From: JAVBMJ01 sp031552535
Lineage (GTDB): Bacteria > Bacteroidota > Bacteroidia > Bacteroidales > Rikenellaceae
DNA: 14,936 bases
Direction: 5' to 3'
Assembly: GCA_031552535.1 (NCBI GenBank)
Contig: JAVBMJ010000023.1
Coordinates: 1 to 14,936 of the forward strand
Part shown: piece after piece, positions 1 to 7,300 of the stretch
How the letters are laid out: each line of letters opens with the position of its first letter
Position numbering within the stretch: the stretch's first letter is position 1
Translations under genes and position numbers: made by a program
The notes under the pieces: model-generated
The model's database searches: none
The model's input: the letters and a program-made list of their open reading frames with translations, nothing else
Told to the model about the DNA's origin: nothing

Positions 1-2
1 TG

Positions 3-99
3 TGGGTTCTGTAAGGCGGTTTTGTGTTATACAAGTGAAATTTTTGAGACAATGTGGTTCCATTGGGGATAAAATTTCATGCGGTAGAACCCAAAACCG
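3..99. repeat. Compound inverted repeats in the left-edge non-coding region
   Basis: Positions 1-153 hold no gene. They contain several inverted repeats. TGAAATTTT at 36-44 pairs with AAAATTTCA at 71-79, enclosing CAATG (50-54) with CATTG (61-65), so a two-part hairpin of about 44 bases is possible. Around it, TGGGTTCT (3-10) is complementary to AGAACCCA (86-93), and CGGTTTTG (17-24) to CAAAACCG (92-99). The last two pairings cannot both form as a simple nested structure. The region lies just downstream of the amidohydrolase gene on the minus strand, so it may end that transcript, but there is no clear T-run after the stem. It could equally be the edge of a repeat cut by the window. Confidence 0.5.
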
Positions 100-153
100 A
101 CAGGAAAACGAACGTGCGGGTTTATGCTAACACGCCCTAATTCACCTAATCCG

Positions 154-1470
154 TTATTCCCGGGCAAGGGAGTGTGCCCGGAAGTCGATTTGTTGAAATA
201 TCTCGTTGATGTTTTGCCCTGTCGTTTTGCCGTGCCTGGCTACTATACGGCCATTGACTATTACAGTGTCGACATCTGATGCTTTGCCACAGTAGGCGAG
301 GTTGGCTACGATGTCGTGGCGCGGGTAGTGGTGGGGCTTTTCGATATCTATTACTATTATATCTGCGAGCATCCCTTCACGTATACGCCCCAGATCGCTC
401 TCGCGGCCGATGGCCCGTGCTCCGTTGACGGTCGCCATGCGGAGCATTTCGCGGGCCGGGACTACGCATGGATCGCCCGTAGCGACCTTTTGCAGCAACG
501 ACGCCGAGCGCATCTCGCCCCACATGTCGAGGTCGTTATTGGAACAAGTACCATCGGTTCCCAAAGCCACGTTGACCCCTGCCGCCATGGCTTTGGCTAC
601 GGGAGCTATACCGCTTGCGAGTTTCATGTTGCTCTCGGGGTTATGCGAAAGCGAGACTCCTTTCTGCTGCAGAACAGCGATGTCGCCATCGGTCAGATAC
701 ACGCCGTGAACAGCTATCGAACGGCGGTCGAAAAAGCCCAGACCATCGAGCAACTCCACCGGGGTTTTCCCCGTGCGTGACGCTATGATCTCCATCTCGT
801 CGCGCGTTTCGCTGACATGGGTCAGGATGCCCACGCCATATTTATCACACAACGCAATGGTTTTTCTGATCGTCTCCTCGGAGCATGAATAAGGAGCGTG
901 CGGGGCTGCCATAGCCTCTATACGGCCCTCCGACGCCGGGGAGAGCGACAGGGCCACTATCTGTTCGAGGTCGGCGGCGAACGCGTCGAAATTGGAGTCT
1001 ATGACCGTGGTGGCAAGTACGGCACGTATGCCGCTTTCGACGACAGCCTCGGCTACGGCCTCCTCCATCCAATACATGTCGACAAAAGAGGTGGTCCCAC
1101 CGAGCAGCATTTCGGCTATGCCCAGCCTGGCACCCAGTTTTACATCGTCCCTCGTGATCCGCGACTCGAACGGCCACACTTTATCGTGGAGCCACCTCAT
1201 CAGGGGTATATCATCGGCATAGCCGCGCATGAGAGTCATAGGTGCATGGCAATGGGTATTTATAAGGCCGGGCATAACTACTTTACCATGCCCGTCAATC
1301 GTCTCCAGATCACTGCCGTGTCTTGCCCGGAACTCGTTCACCCTGCTGCGCTCGGCTGTCACCATCGTAATCCGGTTACCGGTGATGCCCACACTCCCGT
1401 CGAAGTAGTCCGGGGTGCCGTCATCCATCGGAACGATCACGCAACCGGTTATCAATATATTATTTGCCAT
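154..1470 (-). CDS. mtaD: Amidohydrolase, MTA/SAH deaminase type
   Basis: A cytosolic zinc-type amidohydrolase of 438 residues, the usual length for the COG0402 deaminases. The closest subgroup is 5-methylthioadenosine/S-adenosylhomocysteine deaminase, which converts these purine by-products to their inosyl forms. Visible motifs are the HxH metal pair in NTHCHAP (H73, H75), HAPYS (H191), THVSE (H218 metal ligand, E221 catalytic), HG at 255-256, SHNP (H276) and the metal aspartate in LGTDG (D306). The N-terminal beta part leads into VMPGLINTHCH as expected, and the C-terminus returns to a beta part (GMLADIIVID). The ATG start gives the standard MANNILITG beginning. It lies 110 bases after the DUF1573 gene on the same strand; no linked methionine-salvage gene is seen. 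Exact substrate is uncertain, because related guanine, chlorohydrolase-like and other purine deaminases share these motifs. A 7-bp hairpin (160-181) overlaps the end of the gene. Confidence 0.85.
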   Translation of the reverse strand: MANNILITGCVIVPMDDGTPDYFDGSVGITGNRITMVTAERSRVNEFRARHGSDLETIDGHGKVVMPGLINTHCHAPMTLMRGYADDIPLMRWLHDKVWPFESRITRDDVKLGARLGIAEMLLGGTTSFVDMYWMEEAVAEAVVESGIRAVLATTVIDSNFDAFAADLEQIVALSLSPASEGRIEAMAAPHAPYSCSEETIRKTIALCDKYGVGILTHVSETRDEMEIIASRTGKTPVELLDGLGFFDRRSIAVHGVYLTDGDIAVLQQKGVSLSHNPESNMKLASGIAPVAKAMAAGVNVALGTDGTCSNNDLDMWGEMRSASLLQKVATGDPCVVPAREMLRMATVNGARAIGRESDLGRIREGMLADIIVIDIEKPHHYPRHDIVANLAYCGKASDVDTVIVNGRIVARHGKTTGQNINEIFQQIDFRAHSLARE

Positions 1471-1516
1471 AAACGTGTGTATTATTTATAGAGCAATTAT
1501 ACAAAACCCACGCCAA

Positions 1517-1543
1517 CCGCCCCGGGAGGAAATGTGCGGGCGG
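1517..1543 (-). terminator. Possible weak terminator hairpin after the DUF1573 gene
   Basis: CCGCCC (1517-1522) and GGGCGG (1538-1543) form a six-pair stem with a 15-base loop. It lies 38 bases past the DUF1573 stop on the minus strand and is followed, some ten bases later, by GGGTTTTGT. The long loop and the displaced T-run make this a weak call. Confidence 0.25.
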
Positions 1544-1580
1544 ATTACAACACATGGAAGGCCATCGATCAGGAGAAACC

Positions 1581-1988
1581 CTATTGCGTGACAGAACCCT
1601 TTATTATGATTATAACCCGGCGCTGCGGAGTGTTGCAAAACACCTGTACGGCCTTATAGAACATTCCCGGAGATCCCTGTTTGCGCGGATCGTACGTTAT
1701 ACGAATCGCACCCTTTTCCCCGGGCATCGTCGGCTTTTTCGAAAACGACGCCTTGGAGCAGGTGCACGATGTCGACACGCCGGTTATCAGCAATGGGGAA
1801 GAGCCCGTGTTGGTGTATACGAAATCGTAAAACGCTTTGGCCCCGTTGCCGCGCAACTCGCCAAAATCGTACTCCGAAACCCCGAACACTATCTCCGGAT
1901 GCGCTCCTCCATCAGAGCCTTGCCCCCGGCACACAAATGCGTATAATGACAATAAAATTGTCGAAAATATGATCGCCTGACGTACCAT
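1581..1988 (-). CDS. Secreted DUF1573 domain protein
   Basis: A small protein of 135 residues with an N-terminal hydrophobic signal segment (about residues 4-19) followed by RGQG, so it is probably exported to the periplasm. C20 is preceded by AFV, a poor lipobox, so I favour a signal peptidase I substrate over a lipoprotein. The rest is one DUF1573 immunoglobulin-like beta domain. It shows YDFGEL (40-45), YTNTGSSPLLIT (58-69), a cysteine pair in STSCTCS (C75, C77), PGEKGAI (89-95) and the closing strand IIIIKGSV. In most members the cysteine motif reads SCGCT; here it is SCTC. The family is abundant in Bacteroidetes and has no settled function. The gene starts 57 bases after the tonB-like gene with no terminator between, so co-transcription is plausible. 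The ATG was chosen because it directly precedes the signal peptide. Confidence 0.8.
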   Translation of the reverse strand: MVRQAIIFSTILLSLYAFVCRGQGSDGGAHPEIVFGVSEYDFGELRGNGAKAFYDFVYTNTGSSPLLITGVSTSCTCSKASFSKKPTMPGEKGAIRITYDPRKQGSPGMFYKAVQVFCNTPQRRVIIIIKGSVTQ

Positions 1989-2045
1989 ACCGTTGTTTTT
2001 TAGGCCCGGGCCATTCCCGCGATTGCGTTATGGCGTACGATAGCC

Positions 2046-2837
2046 CTAACGTATATTGAATATATATGTGATCACGCCCTGCTGCGGAGTGTCGCTCTCC
2101 GACGGGGTGAACTTCGCCTTGCGTGCCACCTCCAGCGCCGCATCGCGGAACTCGCGCAGGTTGGTGGTCGACCCCGCGGCAATGTAAGACGCCGCCGTGA
2201 CATCGCCCCGCTGGTTGACCGTGATCTGAACCTTCACCACATAGCGTCCGCGCTCATTACCCCCGTACTCCGGTTTCGGCAAAGCCCCCACAGCCTGCCT
2301 CCCGGCCAGCGAGAACGACACGCCCGATGTCCCCGACCCCGTACCGTCATGGCTTCCGCCAGGAGCACCGTCGGGACTACCCTGATTGCCCGTGCCCTGG
2401 CCCGTTCCTTCCGACGTCGAACCCGACGCAGGGTTGCGCCCCGGAAACAATGCCTGCCGGTTGACTTCGCGTTGAGGAGCCTCAGGCCTCGCCTGAGGCC
2501 TGTTAGACTGGTTGGAAGACGGCTGATGCACAGACTGCCGGCGCTCATTCTGCGGAGCTACTACCGGAGCATCTTCATGATCCTGCGTTGTAATCTCGTC
2601 GTCACCCTGCGTGGCAGTAGACGAAGAGAGTTCCACCCTGTCGCCCAACATCGGATCGCCAAGCCCCGAAGCCTCCTCGACATCACCGAAATTGATAAGG
2701 ATGCCCTCCTCCGCCAACTTATCCGGAAAATTGAAATTAACCAGGACAGCCAGAATAAGCCACACCAAAAGGTAAAGCAAACTGCTTGCAGCAGCCCACC
2801 ATTTGCGCTTCCGGTTATCTTCGCGGTAATATTCCAT
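2046..2837 (-). CDS. tonB: TonB-like energy transducer
   Basis: A 263-residue inner-membrane-anchored protein. It has a charged N-terminus (EDNRKRK), one membrane helix (about 14-34), then a long low-complexity Gly/Ser/Gln/Pro-rich periplasmic linker (about 60-175). The C-terminal domain, from about residue 179, has the TonB pattern: KPEYGG, YVVKVQITVNQRGDV, a helix AALEVARKAKF and a last strand GVITYIFNIR. TonB proteins pass energy from the ExbB-ExbD proton motor to outer-membrane receptors. Two genes upstream in the same direction are exbD (84 bases away) and exbB, which supports the role. The linker is Gly/Ser-rich rather than the Pro-Glu/Pro-Lys repeat of enterobacterial TonB, and the domain is only loosely conserved. 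It could therefore be a TolA-like or dedicated transducer rather than the housekeeping TonB. Confidence 0.82.
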   Translation of the reverse strand: MEYYREDNRKRKWWAAASSLLYLLVWLILAVLVNFNFPDKLAEEGILINFGDVEEASGLGDPMLGDRVELSSSTATQGDDEITTQDHEDAPVVAPQNERRQSVHQPSSNQSNRPQARPEAPQREVNRQALFPGRNPASGSTSEGTGQGTGNQGSPDGAPGGSHDGTGSGTSGVSFSLAGRQAVGALPKPEYGGNERGRYVVKVQITVNQRGDVTAASYIAAGSTTNLREFRDAALEVARKAKFTPSESDTPQQGVITYIFNIR

Positions 2838-2921
2838 CGAAAATATTCTTACAAGTAAAATATGGAACGGCCACTCCCGATCCCAGTATCATAACCCATG
2901 AATGATCCGCCCGGTGGCAGG

Positions 2922-3314
2922 TCAGTTCGGCGAAGTAGCCAGAATCAGCCTGTAACGGTTGTCCTTGGCAATATTCATAACCTTGACAACCTCGTCCACA
3001 GGAACACTCTTGTCACAATGCAACGAAACCGTAGGCTCATCCTTCCCGGCAAGCTTCACACGCAACGCATCTTCCAGATTCGAAAACGAAACAGGCTCCG
3101 TCTCGACATAATACCGCAAATCAGCCGTAATCGAAACCGTAGTGTAAGGCTTCTCCTTCAACTGGTTGGCACTCTTAGGTAACAACAACTTCAACGCATT
3201 GGGGTTGATAAGAGTCGTGGCAATCAACATAAATATCAACAACAAAAACATCAAGTCAGTCATAGAAGCCGCACTAAACGACTTCTCAACCTTAGACCCC
3301 CTCTTTATAGCCAT
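2922..3314 (-). CDS. exbD: ExbD/TolR proton-channel subunit
   Basis: The ExbD stator-rotor partner that works with ExbB and TonB in the inner membrane. With the ATG at 3314 it is 130 residues long: MAIKRGSKVEKSFSAASMTD, then one membrane helix (about 20-36) and a periplasmic domain ending LILATSPN. D20 at the start of the helix matches the conserved proton-carrying aspartate of the family. An in-frame TTG at 3359 would add 15 residues (MEAAQRKRTINYTKD). I reject it because MAIKRG is the usual Bacteroidetes start and the added part has no family resemblance. The gene is separated from exbB by 277 bases, mostly the palindromic element at 3361-3558, which is unusual since these genes normally lie close together. 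Confidence 0.9.
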   Translation of the reverse strand: MAIKRGSKVEKSFSAASMTDLMFLLLIFMLIATTLINPNALKLLLPKSANQLKEKPYTTVSITADLRYYVETEPVSFSNLEDALRVKLAGKDEPTVSLHCDKSVPVDEVVKVMNIAKDNRYRLILATSPN

Positions 3315-3360
3315 ATCCTTAGTATAATTAATCGTTCTTTTTCTCTGTGCAGCCTCCAAC

Positions 3361-3558
3361 TGCCGCTTTTTGAAAAAAGCGGCACCAAAAACTTTTAATC
3401 CCGACCTCGCTCTGATCTTGCAGTTGTTAGGTTACAGGCGGCAAGCCCGCCGGATGATGTTAACATTTAAGGGCTTGCCGCCTGTAACCTAACAACTATA
3501 AGGTCGCGGCAAAGTAATGATTAAAGTTTTTTGGGCGACTTTTTTTCAAAAAAGTCGC
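3361..3558. repeat. 198-bp compound palindromic element between exbB and exbD
   Basis: The whole stretch is built as nested inverted repeats. At its centre a perfect 27-bp arm pair (3422-3448 with 3471-3497) encloses a 22-base loop. Outside it CGACCT (3402-3407) matches AGGTCG (3501-3506), and CCAAAAACTTTTAATC (3385-3400) matches GATTAAAGTTTTTTGG (3519-3534) at 14 of 16 positions. Each end carries its own 11-bp hairpin of like design: TGCCGCTTTTT/AAAAAGCGGCA at 3361-3384 and GCGACTTTTTT/AAAAAAGTCGC at 3535-3558. No protein is encoded. It looks like a MITE or REP-like intergenic repeat, or an RNA structure that tunes exbD expression relative to exbB. CAAAGTAA (3510-3517) reads TTACTTTG on the minus strand, close to a -7 box. 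Confidence 0.85.
3422..3497. repeat. Perfect 27-bp inverted repeat (core of the exb palindrome)
   Basis: The arms begin AGTTGTTAGGTTACAGG on the left and are exactly matched by CCTGTAACCTAACAACT on the right; the GC-rich inner part GCGGCAAGCCC/GGGCTTGCCGC also pairs. The loop contains GTTAAC. Such a long perfect stem is strong in either strand's RNA and would also extrude as a cruciform in DNA. Perfection over 27 bp suggests recent origin or active upkeep. Confidence 0.9.
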
Positions 3559-3591
3559 GGTCGAAGCCGTACAAAGAAAAAGAACGTTTAT

Positions 3592-4272
3592 TTATTTTTT
3601 TTGTGCGGGTTGGTTTAGTATGTCCATGAAAGCTATTGAGTTTGCTTCCATTTGGAATACGAGTTTTTCGATTCGTGCGACGAGGTAGTTATAGCCGAAG
3701 TATGCGGGTATTCCGACGATGAGACCGGCTACGGTTGTAATCATTGCTACATACATTCCGTCTGCGAGGAGGCTCATGTCGACTGTTCCTCCGGCTTGGG
3801 AGAGGTTCATGAACGCTTCGACCATGCCCACTACCGTACCCAGGAAACCGATCATCGGTGCTCCTCCGGCTATTGTTGCCAGAAAAGGCAGTCCGCTTTC
3901 GAGTTTCGATACTTCGAGGTTTGCCACGTTTTCGATGGCGTTCTGCACGTCGCCCATCGGGCGTCCTATGCGTTCGATGCCTTTCGTTACCATGCGTGCT
4001 ATGGGGGTGTCGGTCGAGCGGCACATGTCGAGTGCGGCGGCGACTTTACCCTCGGAGATATAGTCGCGGACGCGGTTCATGAAATCCATGTCGAGTTTCG
4101 ACGCCGCACGTATGGCCAGGTAGCGTTCGACGAAGATGAATATCGTGGCTCCGCCGAGTAACACGAGCGGTATCATCAACCATCCGCCTGCTACAACCAG
4201 ATCCCATAATCCCATGCTTTCGGCCTGTTCTGCGACAACTTCCGGCGTTGCCGCCTGCAAAAAAATGCTCAT
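3592..4272 (-). CDS. exbB: ExbB/TolQ/MotA-family proton-channel protein
   Basis: ExbB forms the inner-membrane pentamer that conducts protons and drives ExbD and TonB. The 226-residue product has a short periplasmic N-terminus and three membrane helices (about 30-50, 128-152 and 170-197). The family motifs are GFLGTVVGMVEAF (142-154) and the proton-path threonines in MITTVAGLIVGIPA (177-190). A cytosolic loop lies between helices 1 and 2. The C-terminus ends in a short KK tail. The ATG at 4272 gives a standard start. It follows tamB by 63 bases with no terminator, so the two may share a transcript. The distinction from TolQ or MotA rests on the neighbouring exbD and tonB-like genes. Confidence 0.92.
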   Translation of the reverse strand: MSIFLQAATPEVVAEQAESMGLWDLVVAGGWLMIPLVLLGGATIFIFVERYLAIRAASKLDMDFMNRVRDYISEGKVAAALDMCRSTDTPIARMVTKGIERIGRPMGDVQNAIENVANLEVSKLESGLPFLATIAGGAPMIGFLGTVVGMVEAFMNLSQAGGTVDMSLLADGMYVAMITTVAGLIVGIPAYFGYNYLVARIEKLVFQMEANSIAFMDILNQPAQKK

Positions 4273-4335
4273 AAATTATTCGTTTTTATCTGTTATTTTT
4301 CACCTGTCTATTTTTCCTGTTTTCATTGCGTGCCG

Positions 4336-7300
4336 CTACCGTCCTTCCGGAGCGACCGCCCGTTTCGATGAACCGGTGCTGTCAATAGGGTGGGTTACAG
4401 TTTGTTGGTTTTGTTTTCGTTCTTTCTTCCGGCCGAAACGTTCGCGCAAGTTACGTATAATGTCTTTAAAATTGTTAAAATCTTCCTTATAATATATCCC
4501 TATCCCGTTTTCCTGCAATCCCTGGTTCTCGTCGAAGCTGTCTATCGTGCGCGAGAAGCCTTTGGCTTTCAGATTCCCTGCGCGGTCGATTAGCCATGTC
4601 AGGTAGAAGTCGCCGGTAAGGTTGTTGGCGTTGGGGTTGACCACGGCGGCCGAGTTATTCTCGAAATCGTAGTTCCCCTCGACGTCGAGTTGCAGGCGGT
4701 TGCCGGCCAGTCCCATCGAGAAGTCGATGTCGAACTCCTCGGAGGTGAAGTCGCTCTTTGGCCGGTAACGTATACCTATATTGTATTTATCCGACGATAT
4801 CCAGTTGCTCAACTGGTTCGACAGGAATTCGAGCCCCGTCACGGCGCTGCCCATCGTGCCTATATTCTGGCTTCCGGCATTGTTGTCTATAAAAAAGCTG
4901 TTGACAGCCAGAAGCCAGAAGAACTGCGTGGTCTTCATCTCCTGGGTGTTGAGGATATTGCTCACCAGGGCCTGTGTTTCGGCGTCCACACTGGGCAGCT
5001 GCACGTCGAAGGCCACTGTCGGGCGCGACAGCCGGTCGGACATATTTATAATGCAATCTACCTGCGCGCTGCCTTTGTATTTCGAATCTACAGTACCCTG
5101 CATCAATGGCGCAAGGGAGGCCTTTACCTTGTAAAGAGCCGAAATATCAAGGATCGCATTGGCCGGGTCGCCGTCCCAGCGGATACGGCTGCCCGGCTCG
5201 ATGATAAAACGTTTGTTTATTATATTTTGCAGCGTGAACAGGTAACTCCCTTCGGTGATGCCGTAGTCGCCGTACATCGTAAAGACGTCGTTGCGCGGAT
5301 CGAGGTTGATCGAGAACGTGCCATTACCCCGCGCCTTGATGATGTCCCCCACCTTGGGGTCGATCACCAACTGCACTTCGGTGTTGGGCCTGACGTTGAA
5401 CAGCATCGTTATATCAAGGTCGCTCTTCGCCGAATCGGTCACTTTTTTACCACGGCGGCTGAACATGATGCGTTTCAGAGCCAGGTCGTCGATGACATTC
5501 ACTGCCGCCGAGGCCGACTCGAATTTAATGAAATCCGCCTCGGCTATATCGCTTTTGTTGCGCATGGGCATGAAAAACCGCGAGTCGTCGCTCGTTGTGG
5601 CGTTGATGTTCATCGCCACACCGCGTTTGTTGCCCTTTACCGAGAATGTCCCCGAAGCGTAGACCTTGCCATAGAAAATATCGTTGTCGGCGATAGTGGT
5701 GTTCAAGGCCAGTATATCGCGAGGACGCACATTGACGTCGTAGACTATGTTTCCGAAATTGCGTATGTCGAGCACAAGGTCCATGTCGGCCCTGTTTCCC
5801 TGGGCATCCGACAACCGCGCGCCCCGGAGAGAGAACACATTGTCGGTCACGGTCATCGTAGCCGGGGAGGATGTGTAGCGTACCTTGGTAAAATCGACGC
5901 TTGTTGCCAACTCCGCTATATTTATCGCCCCGTTGATCGAGGGACGTGCGCCGCGCCCCCCTACAACTGTGAGTTTGGCGTCGGCCGAGCCTTCCGTAGC
6001 AAACACCACCCCGCTGAGCAGCGGGTCGAGCAAGCTGAGATCCAACCCTTTGAAATCGGTGTCGACACGATAGAGCCCCTTGCCTGGCCGGAAATAGCCG
6101 ACCGCAACGGTATCGGATGCCGGGCGTCGCGTAAGCAGGAACCGCGCCCTCTCACCCGGAGCGTCCCAACGGCTCTCGAAGCGCAACGGCGGAATACCGA
6201 CTCCGGATACCTTCACACTGTCGAAATTTATGTTCGAATAGAGGATCATGCCGCCCAGGGCAGATACCACGTCGGCATAACCGTTCGTAACCCCCTCGAC
6301 CGAATAGCCATGCCGGGCCGTAAATTGCGTCAGCGGCGAAAGGTCGAAATTAGACAGTGTCACGTGAAGCGTGTCGTTACGGCCCCTCGAAGCGGTGCCG
6401 TTGACCACCAGTTCCTGGCCCGAACCTACCAACCGGAAGTTGTCGACGCTCACCTTCGACGTATCGCAAACTATATCGCGCGAGCGGATACGCCACATGC
6501 GCCCGTCGGCCATAAGCATCGACGACGAGGTTATACGTAGCGTCACCTGCGGGGCGCCGTTCGATGGATCGTTGCCGAAAAGCGCCGAAAGTCCTATACG
6601 GGCACCCGTGTTATTTTCCGTATTGTTGAAACCGAATGAGGCGTTGACGGCATTCTGTTTCATTCCCATGTGCAACGTAAGTCCAGGCGTGCGGAACGCT
6701 CCGGAGTAAATGTCCTCGGCTGCGACATAAAGCCGTACCGAATCGCCGCGGTTCTCGCTGTCGACCCTGACGTTGGCGATCAGCAGCTCGTTGCCGCGCT
6801 GGATATAGTCCGACACCAGGCGCAACGTGAATTTTTCGGCTCTCGGATTGAGAGTGAATGTCAACGCCGTACCCTTGGCGATCTGCAATCCCGGCAGGAA
6901 GATCCCCGCAACGTTGTTGGCCTCTTTGACATCGACCTTGAGCATCGAAAAATTGTCGATATCGAAATAACCGACCTGGTTTTTGACCCCGATATTTGTG
7001 GCCGGAGCGGCGGCGGTCGTCACATTTGCGCCAGACGCCGCCGAACCGGGCAGGGACCCCTTCAACGCAGGAAGATAAGACGCTACCGTGCGCTTGAGGT
7101 AATCGAACATCTCACTGTAACTCATGCGGCTACGGAACTCGGCATCGGCAAACGACGAACGCATGACCAATGATTTGCTTTCCGCATTGTTCTTTCCCGT
7201 GAGACTTATAAGTCCTGTACGCACAGAGTCGACGCCATTAACATACAGCAGACTGTCGATCAGCACCATCCCATTGAGATCGTCCAGCGTGTGTCCGCTG

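Noticed and set aside
1471..1500. TATAATTG upstream of the amidohydrolase as a -7 box
   Set aside because: It differs from TANNTTTG at one key base, and no TTTG element sits at a proper distance; too weak to list.
1990..2012. GGCCCGGGCC palindrome near a T-run between the tonB-like and DUF1573 genes as a terminator
   Set aside because: A ten-base palindrome has no room for a loop, and the T-run is on the wrong side for minus-strand transcription.
3315..3359. TTG start adding 15 residues to ExbD
   Set aside because: The ATG at 3314 gives the usual MAIKRGSKV start of Bacteroidetes ExbD; the extension has no such support.
4690..6540. A 616-codon open frame on the plus strand inside tamB
   Set aside because: It lies wholly antisense to clear TamB C-terminal coding sequence; its translation has no family resemblance and odd His/Arg-rich composition, as expected of a shadow frame in GC-rich DNA.
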